A stretch of DNA of 16,844 nucleotides from Betaproteobacteria bacterium (GTDB lineage: Bacteria > Pseudomonadota > Gammaproteobacteria > Burkholderiales > Casimicrobiaceae): contig VBCS01000065.1 in assembly GCA_005888955.1 (NCBI GenBank), positions 1-16,844 of the forward strand. The letters are read 5' to 3'. Below are positions 1-8,229 of this stretch, piece after piece; the first letter of the stretch is position 1; the number at the start of each line of letters is the position of its first letter. The notes under the pieces are model-generated. The model saw only the letters and a program-made list of their open reading frames with translations, searched no databases and had not been told where the DNA came from. The translations under genes and the position numbers were made by a program.

Positions 1-739
1 GAACCGCGATCGAGCGCAGCCCGATCTCCAGTTCCTGGTCAACGACGGCATAACCGTTACGGCGTACCGCATTCAGCGCGACCTTGAGCTCATCGGCGGT
101 CGATACGGTTCGGGTCGTGAGCTTGACGAGCTTCACGCGCGAAAGGTAGATGTCGAGCTCGGCGTCGGCAAGGCCGGCAAGCAGTACGCGGCCCATCGAC
201 GTGCAGTATGCGGGCAGCCGGCTGCCGATGCCGAGGTCGATCGACATCAGGCGGGTGGTGGTGCTGGAGCGCGCGATGTAGAGGATTTCGTCGCCCTCCA
301 GCACTGCCAGCGAGCTCGACTCGTGCAGGACGCTGGTGATCTGATCGAGCAGCGGCTGCACTGCGTAGACCAGCGGCGTGGAGGAGAGATAGGCGTGTCC
401 CAGCGCGAGGATCCGCGGCCGCAGCGCATACGTGCGGCCGTCCTCGGTGCCGACGTAGCCCAGCATGGAGAGCGTGTACAGGCAACGACGCACTGCCGCG
501 CGTGGAATGGCGGTACGCTGGCTCAGTTGCGCGATGGTCAAGTGGCGTCGCTGCTGCGTGAATGCCCGGATCACGGCGAGACCACGGGCGAGCGAGGCCA
601 TGAAGTTCGGATCGCCGGCGTAGCCCTGGATTTCGTGCGCCGGCGTGACAGGCGGCGCGTTCGGCGCGATCATGTTCGCCATCGCTTGTTTGGCGGCGCG
701 TGTGCCGTGTGTACGAGCGGTAGATGCGGGTTTTGCCAT
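1..739 (-). CDS. pcaR: IclR-family transcriptional regulator, PcaR/PobR type (C-terminus cut by window edge)
   Basis: DNA-binding regulator, probably controlling the divergent pca operon in response to a pathway intermediate (beta-ketoadipate for PcaR of Pseudomonas). The visible 246 residues start with a low-complexity extension of about 45 residues. A winged helix-turn-helix follows at about 47-105 (SLARGLAVIRAF, then LTIAQLSQRT and the recognition-helix stretch IPRAAVRRCLYTL). The IclR effector domain runs from about 120, with LPAYCTSMGRVLLAGL at 175-190 and DQELEIGLRSIAV at 234-246, where the window ends; perhaps 25-40 residues are missing. The ATG at 737-739 is chosen because AAAGGAG lies 5 bases upstream; internal Met20 and Met23 lack such a site. 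It faces pcaI across about 200 bp holding PcaR-like operator repeats, so autoregulation is likely. PobR, regulator of 4-hydroxybenzoate hydroxylase, belongs to the same family; the operator match favours PcaR. Confidence 0.88.
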   Translation of the reverse strand, partial: MAKPASTARTHGTRAAKQAMANMIAPNAPPVTPAHEIQGYAGDPNFMASLARGLAVIRAFTQQRRHLTIAQLSQRTAIPRAAVRRCLYTLSMLGYVGTEDGRTYALRPRILALGHAYLSSTPLVYAVQPLLDQITSVLHESSSLAVLEGDEILYIARSSTTTRLMSIDLGIGSRLPAYCTSMGRVLLAGLADAELDIYLSRVKLVKLTTRTVSTADELKVALNAVRRNGYAVVDQELEIGLRSIAV

Positions 740-778
740 GGCCTCTCCTTTCCAGCGGGGCTAACAATAGCATTGCCG

Positions 779-812
779 GGGCGATAACCGCACATTTTAA
801 CGATAATCGCCC
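779..812. promoter_or_regulatory. Upstream pair of PcaR-like operator repeats
   Basis: Two 15-bp sites start at 779 (GGGCGATAACCGCAC) and 798 (TAACGATAATCGCCC), 19 bp apart. Against the P. putida PcaR site as I remember it (GTTCGATAATCGCAC) they match at 12 and 11 of 15 positions; the second has the whole CGATAATCGC core. They lie on the regulator's side of the divergent region, 40-73 bp before its start codon, and so are best placed for autoregulation. The motif is itself a near-palindrome, so its orientation is not informative. Confidence 0.6.
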
Positions 813-841
813 TTGACGCCACACTCGCTCTCACTTACAGT

Positions 842-875
842 GTTCGTTGAACGCACAAATGTCCGATAATCGCAC
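842..875. promoter_or_regulatory. Promoter-proximal pair of PcaR-like operators for pcaIJF...
   Basis: Two 15-bp sites start at 842 (GTTCGTTGAACGCAC, 12 of 15) and 861 (GTCCGATAATCGCAC, 14 of 15) relative to the remembered P. putida PcaR site, again 19 bp apart. GATAAT at 865-870, inside the better site, could be the -10 hexamer. The other site would then cover the -35 region, the arrangement reported for P. putida pcaIJ, where PcaR contacts both promoter elements. A weaker partial copy (CGATAACGCC) starts at 880. An alternative sigma-70 promoter is TTGACG (813-818), 17 bp, TACAGT (836-841), in which case this pair would lie downstream of the start site. The leader to pcaI would be about 65 nt in the first case. 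Confidence 0.65.
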
Positions 876-941
876 AACCCGATAACGCCGCGTCGAAGGA
901 GCATGGCCGATGCGGGTACGAAGGCGCATTGAGAGGATGGA

Positions 942-1643
942 ATGATCAACAAAGTCGTTGCCACCGCCGCCGTGGCGGTCGCCGATATCCCCAATGGGGC
1001 GACCGTGATGATCGGCGGATTCGGAACGGCGGGCATGCCCTCCGAGCTCATCGACGCGCTTATCGCGAAGGGCTCCAAAGACCTGACCATCGTCAACAAC
1101 AATGCGGGCAATGCGGACACCGGCCTGGCCGCGCTGCTCAAGGCGCGGCAGGTGAAGAAGATCATCTGTTCCTTTCCGCGGCAGACCGATTCATGGGTAT
1201 TCGACGGACTCTACAAAAAGGGTGACATCGAGCTCGAGCTCGTTCCGCAAGGGAACCTGGCCGAACGCATCCGCGCCGCCGGCGCAGGCATCGGAGCGTT
1301 CTACACACCGACCGGCTACGGCACGCCGCTCGCCGAGGGTAAGGAAACGCGTCACATCGACGGCCGGGACTACGTGCTCGAATACCCTATCCACGCCGAC
1401 TTCGCGCTCATCAAGGCGCTGCGCGGCGATCGCTGGGGCAACCTTGTTTATCGCAAGACCGCGCGCAACTTCGGCCCGATCATGGCGGCTGCGGCAAAAT
1501 GCACGATTGCGCAGGTGCGCGAGATCGTCAATCTCGGCGATCTCGACCCCGAGAACGTCGTCACGCCGGGAATCTTCGTCCAGCGCGTGGTCGAAGTGCC
1601 GGCGGAGGCGAAGCTGATCGCGTCTCCGGGCGCTGCGGCTTGA
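942..1643 (+). CDS. pcaI: 3-oxoadipate CoA-transferase, subunit A
   Basis: First gene of the operon. With PcaJ it transfers CoA from succinyl-CoA to beta-ketoadipate, the penultimate step of the protocatechuate pathway, in the cytoplasm. The 233-residue product has the usual subunit-A length and shows the glycine-rich GGFGTAGMP at 25-33, the NNNAG segment near 50 and the GYGTPLAEGKE region in the middle, all typical of family I CoA-transferase alpha subunits (PcaI, CatI, AtoD and ScoA relatives). ATG at 942 is preceded by GAGAGG at 931-936, 5 bases upstream. The gene follows the PcaR-like operators directly, and pcaJ and pcaF follow in the same order as the reactions. CatI for the catechol branch is near-identical in family terms; the pcaHGBDC context makes PcaI the better name. 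Confidence 0.94.
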   Translation: MINKVVATAAVAVADIPNGATVMIGGFGTAGMPSELIDALIAKGSKDLTIVNNNAGNADTGLAALLKARQVKKIICSFPRQTDSWVFDGLYKKGDIELELVPQGNLAERIRAAGAGIGAFYTPTGYGTPLAEGKETRHIDGRDYVLEYPIHADFALIKALRGDRWGNLVYRKTARNFGPIMAAAAKCTIAQVREIVNLGDLDPENVVTPGIFVQRVVEVPAEAKLIASPGAAA

Positions 1644-1673
1644 TACGATTCCTCGATCCAGCAGGAGCACGCG

Positions 1674-2355
1674 ATGAAACGCTTCACCCGGGACCAGATG
1701 GCGGCGCGCGTCGGCCGCGATATCCCGAACGGCGCGTACGTCAACCTCGGCATCGGCCTGCCCACGATGGTGGCCAATCACTTGCCCAAGGATCGCGAGA
1801 TCATCCTGCACACCGAAAACGGGCTGCTCGGCATGGGGCCCGCCCCGGAAGCGGGTGCCGAAGACGCCGACCTCATCAATGCCGGCAAGCAGCCCGTGAC
1901 GACGCTGCCCGGCGCATCGTTCTTTCATCATGCCGATTCGTTCGCGATGATGCGCGGCGGGCATCTCGACTTCTGTGTGCTCGGCGCGTTCCAGGTATCG
2001 GTGACGGGCGATCTCGCCAACTGGCACACCGGCGCGCCGGACGCGATTCCCGCGGTCGGTGGCGCGATGGATCTTGCCATCGGCGCGAAGCGCGTCTACG
2101 TAATGATGGAGCACCTCACCAAAAAGGGCGAGTCGAAAATCGTCGCCCGCTGCAGTTATCCGCTGACAGGGGTCGGCTGCGTGAACCGCATCTTCACGGA
2201 TCTGGCCGTGCTCGACGTCACGTCGGAGGGACTCAAGGTGCTCGAGCGGGCGCCGGAGCTTTCGTTCGAAGAGCTGCAACGGTTGACCGGCGTGCCGCTC
2301 ATCGACGCGTCCGCGGCGCTCACCGCCGAGCCCGTAGTGACACAGCGGAGAGAAC

Positions 2356-2363
<8 letters not shown>
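1674..2363 (+). CDS. pcaJ: 3-oxoadipate CoA-transferase, subunit B
   Basis: Catalytic partner of PcaI. The 229-residue product carries GIGLPT at 26-31 and the active-site motif ENGLLGMGP at 48-56, where Glu48 corresponds to the glutamate that forms the enzyme-CoA thioester in family I CoA-transferases. Start ATG at 1674 has AGGAG at 1663-1667 with 6-base spacing, and lies 30 bp after the pcaI stop. The gene overlaps pcaF by 8 bp (ATGCCTGA), so pcaF translation is probably coupled to it. Length and motifs are normal. Confidence 0.95.
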
Positions 2364-3558
<1,195 letters not shown>

Positions 3559-3574
3559 CGCGGCCGGTACCGAC

Positions 3575-3580
3575 AGGGAG
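3575..3580 (+). promoter_or_regulatory. Ribosome binding site fixing the pcaH start
   Basis: AGGGAG, 10 bases before ATG 3591. The reading frame stays open upstream into the end of pcaF (in-frame ATG at 3501), but the upstream codons encode no PcaH-like sequence and have no comparable site, so 3591 is taken as the start. Confidence 0.6.
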
Positions 3581-3590
3581 TGTGACAGCG

Positions 3591-4331
3591 ATGAACAAGG
3601 CAAGGGAAGAGGGAATCATCACCAGCATCACCGGCTATCGCCGGCCGTATTTCGCCACGCAGCCGGCGTATTTGTACCCCGGCTATCGCTCGACGCTGAA
3701 GCGCGCGCCGACGCAGCCGCTGGTGTTCCTGCCGCATACGCTGTCCGAAGTGACCGGACCGGTGTTCGGCTACGACGACGTCAAGCCGACCGACAGCGAC
3801 CTGACGCGGCAGCACGACGGCGAGCCTCTTGGCGAGCGGATCGTCGTATCGGGACGTATCCTCGACGAGAACGCCCGGCCGGTCGCACACGCGCTGGTCG
3901 AGCTGTGGCAGGCCAATGCCGCCGGGCGCTATCGCCACGCGGTCGACGATCACGATGCGCCGCTCGATCCGAATTTCACCGGCGTCGGTCGCGTTCTGAC
4001 TGACGGCGAGGGCCGCTACCGGTTCGTCACCATCAAGCCTGGCGCGTATCCCTGGCGCAATCACTACAACGCGTGGCGGCCGGCGCATCTGCATTTTTCG
4101 CTGTTCGGGCTCGGGCTGGTGCAGCGCCTGGTGACGCAGATGTATTTTCCCGGCGATCCGCTGCTCGAATACGATCCCATGTACAACAGCGTGCCCGACG
4201 ACAAGGCGCGCCCGCGGATGATCTCGTCCTTCGACTGGGAGACGACGATTCCCGACATCGCGCTCGCCTACCGCTACGACATCGTGCTGCGCGGCCGCGA
4301 CGCGACGCCGATGGAAACCTCGCGCAGCTAG
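3591..4331 (+). CDS. pcaH: Protocatechuate 3,4-dioxygenase, beta subunit
   Basis: Iron-bearing subunit of the intradiol ring-cleaving dioxygenase that converts protocatechuate and O2 to 3-carboxy-cis,cis-muconate. The product is 246 residues. All four non-haem Fe(III) ligands can be placed: Tyr114 (GRYRH), Tyr153 (PGAYPWRN), His166 and His168 (RPAHLH). Each is offset by 6 from its P. putida PcaH counterpart (Tyr108, Tyr147, His160, His162 of the beta chain). Arg163, next to the ligands, is also conserved. N-terminal dioxygenase segment at about 1-60, intradiol core at about 75-235. The gene lies 32 bp after pcaF and 10 bp before pcaG, the usual HG order. The enzyme should be active as far as motifs show. 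Confidence 0.96.
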   Translation: MNKAREEGIITSITGYRRPYFATQPAYLYPGYRSTLKRAPTQPLVFLPHTLSEVTGPVFGYDDVKPTDSDLTRQHDGEPLGERIVVSGRILDENARPVAHALVELWQANAAGRYRHAVDDHDAPLDPNFTGVGRVLTDGEGRYRFVTIKPGAYPWRNHYNAWRPAHLHFSLFGLGLVQRLVTQMYFPGDPLLEYDPMYNSVPDDKARPRMISSFDWETTIPDIALAYRYDIVLRGRDATPMETSRS

Positions 4332-4341
4332 AGCGACGATT

Positions 4342-4911
4342 ATGAGTCTCCTCACCACCTCCTCGCAAACCGTCGGTCCGTACGTCAAGATCGGCTTCGA
4401 GTCTTTCACGGTCGTCGAGCTCGCGCCGCCCAGCGTGAGCGGGGAACGGATCACGCTCTCCGGCCGTGTCGCCGACGGCGACGGCAAACCTGTCAACGAC
4501 GCTGTCATCGAGATCTGGCAGGCCAATGCGCTGGGCAAGTACGCGCATCCGGAAGATGCGCAGGACAAACCGGTCGAAGCCGGTTTCCGCGGCTTCGGCC
4601 GTTGTCTGACCGATGCAAAAGGCGGCTACCGCTTCACGACGATCAAGCCCGGACGTGTTCCCGGACCGGCCGGCGCGCCGCAGGCGCCGCATATCGTCGT
4701 GACGGTTTTCATGCGGGGCCTCCTCAAGCACCTGATCACGCGCGTGTACTTTCCCGATGAAGCCGCGAACGCCGAGGATCCTGTGCTCAAGCTCGTGCCG
4801 GCCGACCGGCGCGCGACGCTCATTGCCCGGCGCTCGCCGCGTGACAAGGCCGCGCTGGAATGGAACGTGATCCTGCAGGGGCAGGACGAGACCGTGTTTT
4901 TTGATTACTGA
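4342..4911 (+). CDS. pcaG: Protocatechuate 3,4-dioxygenase, alpha subunit
   Basis: Partner of PcaH; the alpha chain forms part of the active-site wall but binds no iron. The 189-residue protein begins with the family's TSSQTVGPYVKIG, with Tyr14 matching the conserved N-terminal tyrosine. It has the intradiol core EIWQANALGKYAH near 57 and FTTIKPG near 100, followed by a proline-rich APQAPHIVV. As expected for PcaG, the Tyr/His iron-ligand set of PcaH is not complete here. Start ATG 4342 is 10 bp after the pcaH stop, with only a poor Shine-Dalgarno (GAG at 4331-4333), so translation may be coupled to pcaH. Confidence 0.95.
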   Translation: MSLLTTSSQTVGPYVKIGFESFTVVELAPPSVSGERITLSGRVADGDGKPVNDAVIEIWQANALGKYAHPEDAQDKPVEAGFRGFGRCLTDAKGGYRFTTIKPGRVPGPAGAPQAPHIVVTVFMRGLLKHLITRVYFPDEAANAEDPVLKLVPADRRATLIARRSPRDKAALEWNVILQGQDETVFFDY

Positions 4912-4922
4912 ACGATAAGAGT

Positions 4923-4936
4923 GTAGCCCGGGCTAC
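4923..4936. repeat. Perfect 14-bp palindrome in pcaG-pcaB gap
   Basis: GTAGCCCGGGCTAC reads identically on both strands and sits 11 bp after the pcaG stop. It is followed by a partial copy (GGGTGCTAC), not by a T-run, so it is a weak candidate for a terminator. It could be a REP-like remnant, a site for a dimeric protein or a short hairpin modulating mRNA between the dioxygenase genes and the lower genes. The rest of this 118-bp gap holds only the pcaB ribosome binding site. Confidence 0.5.
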
Positions 4937-5014
4937 GGGTGCTACGAGTGCCAGGTCGACCGCCGAGCGCACCGCAGTCGATCGCAGCAGAATAAGAGCG
5001 CACGCAAGTCTGCG

Positions 5015-5021
5015 AAGGAGG
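5015..5021 (+). promoter_or_regulatory. Strong ribosome binding site for a TTG start (pcaB)
   Basis: AAGGAGG lies 8 bases before TTG 5030. The nearby ATG at 5034 is out of frame with pcaB. This strong site, together with family-like N-terminal residues from the TTG on, decides for the non-ATG start. Confidence 0.65.
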
Positions 5022-5029
5022 AAGCGGTC

Positions 5030-6409
5030 TTGGATGCCCGGCGTTCGCAACGCCTGTTCGACCCGCTGTTCACGACGGAGACGATGCGCGGCATTTTCTC
5101 CGATCACGGCCGGCTGCAGGCGATGCTCGACTTCGAGGCGGCGCTCGCGCGCGCCGAGGCCCGCGCCGGCCTCGTGTCCACCGCCTCTGCCGTCGCGATC
5201 GGCACCCAATGCCGGGCCGAGCTCTTCGACGTCGACGCGCTCGCCGCCGCGGCCGCGCAGGCCGGCAACTCGGCGATCCCCCTGGTGAGACAGCTCACGC
5301 TTCTCGTCGCCGCTCGCGACGCAGAGGCCGCGCGCTACGTGCACTGGGGCGCGACCAGCCAGGACGCGATGGACACGGGGCTGGTCCTGCAGCTTTGTTC
5401 CGCATTGACCGCGATCGACGCGGATCTCACGCGCCTGTCCAGCGCGCTCGCCGCGCTCGCGAGAGTACACGCACAAACGCCGCTTGCGGGCCGCACCTGG
5501 CTGCAGCAAGGGCCTCCGGTGACGCTGGGCCTCAAGGCCGCGGGATTCTTGTCGGCGATCGAGCGCCACCGGATCCGGCTCGCGGAGGTTCGCGGCCGGA
5601 TCGCGACACTGCAGTTCGGCGGCGCGGTCGGCACGCTCGCGGCGCTGGGCGAGCGCGGCATGGACGTCGCGGCGGCGCTCGCCGAGGAGTTGCAGCTCGC
5701 ATTGCCCGACCTCCCGTGGCACGCGCAGCGCGATCGCGTCGCGGAAGTCGCGACCATGCTGGGCCTCCTGGTCGGCACGCTGGGCAAGCTCGCGCGCGAC
5801 GTGTCGCTGCTCATGCAGACGGAGGTTGCCGAAGCGTTCGAGCCGTCCGCGCCCGGCCGCGGCGGCTCCTCGACGATGCCGCACAAGCGCAATCCTGTAG
5901 GCTCCGCGATCATTCTCGCAGCGGCCGTGCGCGTGCCGCCGTTGGTGGCGACGATGCTCGCGGCAATGGTTCAGGAGCACGAGCGGGGCTTGGGCGGGTG
6001 GCACGCCGAATGGGACACGCTGCCGGAAATCTGCGCGCTCGCCGGTGGCGCGCTCGCGCATGCGATCGCAGTCGTCGAAGGCTTGCAGGCCGACCCGGCG
6101 CAGATGGCTGTGAATCTCGACATCACGCATGGCCTCATCCTCGCCGAGGCGGTCGCGATGGCGCTCGGCGAGAAGATCGGCAAGATGAAGGCGCATGAAC
6201 TGGTGGAAGAAGCGTCCGCGCGCGCGGTGCGCGAGCGCCGGCACCTGCGCGACGTACTCCTCGCCGATTCAAATGTCGTCGCGCACCTGGCTCCGGCGGA
6301 CCTCGAGCGCCTCCTCGACCCGCGCCGTTACACGGGCCAGGCCGAACGACTGGTTGCCCGGGCGCTGGCCGCCCGCAAGCCAGAAGGTGATGGCAGTGCC
6401 GACGCTTGA
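5030..6409 (+). CDS. pcaB: 3-carboxy-cis,cis-muconate cycloisomerase
   Basis: Lactonises 3-carboxy-cis,cis-muconate to gamma-carboxymuconolactone, the step after ring cleavage. It belongs to the fumarase/aspartase superfamily. The 459-residue product shows all three superfamily regions: HWGATSQDAMDT at 105-116, the GRTWLQQG segment at 154-161, and the signature loop GSSTMPHKRNP at 279-289, whose serines include the general base. N-terminal FDPLFTTETMRGIFSDHGRLQAML (10-33) is characteristic of PcaB rather than adenylosuccinate lyase. The start is TTG at 5030. The end overlaps pcaD by 20 bp. Length is close to the usual 450 or so. Confidence 0.94.
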   Translation: MDARRSQRLFDPLFTTETMRGIFSDHGRLQAMLDFEAALARAEARAGLVSTASAVAIGTQCRAELFDVDALAAAAAQAGNSAIPLVRQLTLLVAARDAEAARYVHWGATSQDAMDTGLVLQLCSALTAIDADLTRLSSALAALARVHAQTPLAGRTWLQQGPPVTLGLKAAGFLSAIERHRIRLAEVRGRIATLQFGGAVGTLAALGERGMDVAAALAEELQLALPDLPWHAQRDRVAEVATMLGLLVGTLGKLARDVSLLMQTEVAEAFEPSAPGRGGSSTMPHKRNPVGSAIILAAAVRVPPLVATMLAAMVQEHERGLGGWHAEWDTLPEICALAGGALAHAIAVVEGLQADPAQMAVNLDITHGLILAEAVAMALGEKIGKMKAHELVEEASARAVRERRHLRDVLLADSNVVAHLAPADLERLLDPRRYTGQAERLVARALAARKPEGDGSADA

Positions 6410-7184
6410 CATCGAGGGCGATAAGTTCAATTGTCGCGTCGACGGGCCTCCGGACGCGCCGGTGCTCGTCCTCTCCAATTCGCTGGGTACCAGCCTTTCG
6501 ATGTGGGACGCACAAATGCCGGCGCTGACCGCGCGCTTCCGCGTGCTCCGTTACGACACGCGCGGCCACGGTGCGTCGACCGTCACTCCGGGACCGTACA
6601 CGATCGGCGAGCTCGGACGAGACGTTCTCATGCTGCTCGACGCGCTGAAGATCCGCCGCGCGCACTTCTGCGGGCTGTCGATGGGCGGGATGATCGGCAT
6701 GTGGCTTGGCGTGCACGCGCCGGACCGCCTCGGCCGCATCGTGCTCGCTAATACGGCGCCGAAGATCGGGACGCCGGAGATGTGGAAGCAGCGCATCGAC
6801 AACGTGCGCAAAGGCGGGATGGAGGCGATCGTCGATACGCTGCTCGACCGCTGGTTCACCGCGGAATTCCGGGCCCGGGCGCCCGAGCCGATCGCCCGAT
6901 TGCGCGCGATGTTGACCGCGACGCCGGCCGAAGGATACATGGCCTGCTGTGCCGCGGTGCGCGACATGGATCAGCGCGAGGCGATTGCGGAGGTCCGTCA
7001 TCCGACGCTCGTCATCGCCGGGACGCATGACGCCGTGACGCCGCCGGCCGAAGGTCGAGCGACAGCCGAGCGGATTCGCGGCGCGCGCTACGTCGAGCTC
7101 GATGCGGCGCACCTCTCCAACGTCGAAGCTGCCGACCGCTTTACGGCGGAAGTCGTCGGTTTTCTCGGGGGAGACGAGCGATGA
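6390..7184 (+). CDS. pcaD: 3-oxoadipate enol-lactone hydrolase
   Basis: Alpha/beta hydrolase that opens beta-ketoadipate enol-lactone to beta-ketoadipate. The 264-residue product contains the oxyanion region LSNSLGTSLSMWD at 28-40 and the nucleophile elbow GLSMGG with Ser97. The acid Asp214 is in AGTHDAVTPP and the base His241 in DAAHLSN, a complete triad. The N-terminal SNSLGT and WD motifs are typical of PcaD. It stands alone and is not fused to pcaC as in some bacteria. The start is a little uncertain: ATG 6390 overlaps pcaB but AAGG (6384-6387) is only 2 bases away; GTG 6396 would have better spacing (8 bases) and shorten the protein by two residues. The frame is open further upstream inside pcaB, but that part is a shadow. 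Confidence 0.94.
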   Translation: MAVPTLDIEGDKFNCRVDGPPDAPVLVLSNSLGTSLSMWDAQMPALTARFRVLRYDTRGHGASTVTPGPYTIGELGRDVLMLLDALKIRRAHFCGLSMGGMIGMWLGVHAPDRLGRIVLANTAPKIGTPEMWKQRIDNVRKGGMEAIVDTLLDRWFTAEFRARAPEPIARLRAMLTATPAEGYMACCAAVRDMDQREAIAEVRHPTLVIAGTHDAVTPPAEGRATAERIRGARYVELDAAHLSNVEAADRFTAEVVGFLGGDER

Positions 7185-8203
7185 CGCGACAGGCGAGTCG
7201 AGCAGCCGCGCGGAGGCCGGGAGCTGCGCTGCGAACGGCGGCATGGACGCTGCTATGCCTGCTGTTGTGGCTGTTGACCGTCACCACCGCGGCGGCGCAG
7301 GCGACGACCTATCCCAACCGGCCGATTCGCGTCATCGTGCCCTACACGCCGGGCACGGGCATCGACATCCTGGCGCGTGTCGTCGGACAAAAGCTTTCCG
7401 ACAAGTTCAAGGTCGCGGTGGTGGTTGACAACCGTCCGGGGGCGAGCGGAAACATCGGCACCGAGGCCGCGAGCAAGGCGGCGCCCGACGGCTATACCCT
7501 GCTCATGACGTCGAGCACACACGTGCTCAACGCGGCGCTGCAGCCCTCGGTGCCCTACGACCCGGTCAATGGCTTCGCGCCGATCGGTCCGACCGCAATC
7601 GCGAGCATGGCGCTGGTCGTGCATCCTTCGGTGCCGGTGCGCTCGGTGAAAGAGTTGATCGCGCTGGCGAAGGCACAGCCCGGTAAGCTCAACTACGCCT
7701 CGCCCGGCAGCGGCACGCCGCATCACCTGGCGATGGAGCTCTTCAAGCGGCACTTCAATGTCGACCTCACGCACGTTCCGTACAAAGGCAGCGCGGGCGC
7801 CGTCACCGATCTGCTCGGCGGACAGGTGCAGGTGATGTTTCTTCCGGTTCATCTTGCGTTGCCGCAAGTGCAGAGCGGCAAGCTGCGCATGCTCGCTGCG
7901 GGCGGCGCGCGCCGCTCGCCCGTGACGCCGGAGGTGCCTTCGCTCGCGGACGAAGGCGTGACCGACATCGACGTCGATATCTGGTATGCGCTGCTCGGGC
8001 CGCCCGGCCTGCCGAAGGAGCAGGTGGCGCTGCTCAACGCCGAGGTCAACGCGATCCTGCGCGACGGCGAAATCCGCGATAACCTCGGCAAACAGGGGCT
8101 CAACCCGCTTCCGGGCTCTCCGGAGGACTTGGCGCGCATGATCGCTACCGACCTCGAGCGATGGACGCGGTTGATCCGCGCTGCGAATATCAAGGCCGAT
8201 TGA
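7181..8203 (+). CDS. Bug/TctC-family periplasmic solute-binding protein
   Basis: Secreted binding protein of the tripartite tricarboxylate transporter type, a family greatly expanded in Bordetella and related betaproteobacteria; members bind carboxylates including aromatic acids. The 340 residues begin with a basic segment (1-18), a hydrophobic core (about 19-35) and a likely signal-peptidase site near Ala39-Gln40. Mature features are YPNRPIRVIVPYTPGTGID (44-62) with the family's PGTGID-type ligand loop, VDNRPGASGNIGTE, PDGYTLLM, and VPYKGSAGAVTDLLGGQV, all typical of Bug proteins. GGGGGAG (7167-7173) lies 7 bases upstream and the start overlaps the pcaD stop (ATGA). No tctA/tctB membrane genes are in the window, so it is an orphan receptor here. 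The ligand cannot be read from sequence; position suggests protocatechuate, a precursor or a pathway-related acid. Confidence 0.92.
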   Translation: MTRQASRAAARRPGAALRTAAWTLLCLLLWLLTVTTAAAQATTYPNRPIRVIVPYTPGTGIDILARVVGQKLSDKFKVAVVVDNRPGASGNIGTEAASKAAPDGYTLLMTSSTHVLNAALQPSVPYDPVNGFAPIGPTAIASMALVVHPSVPVRSVKELIALAKAQPGKLNYASPGSGTPHHLAMELFKRHFNVDLTHVPYKGSAGAVTDLLGGQVQVMFLPVHLALPQVQSGKLRMLAAGGARRSPVTPEVPSLADEGVTDIDVDIWYALLGPPGLPKEQVALLNAEVNAILRDGEIRDNLGKQGLNPLPGSPEDLARMIATDLERWTRLIRAANIKAD

Positions 8204-8229
8204 CGCTCCAGCTATCCCGGCCCGGCACC

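Noticed and set aside
90..824. 244-codon minus-strand open frame starting with MWRQGRLS
   Set aside because: It overlaps the IclR regulator in another frame. Only the frame starting at 739 gives the IclR helix-turn-helix and effector domain.
4923..4936. Intrinsic terminator after pcaG
   Set aside because: Perfect palindrome with a minimal loop and no following T-run; the next gene continues the pathway on the same strand.
4820..6244. 474-codon open frame on the minus strand
   Set aside because: Opposite pcaG and pcaB. Arg-rich, low-complexity translation; the sense strand encodes complete PcaB motifs.
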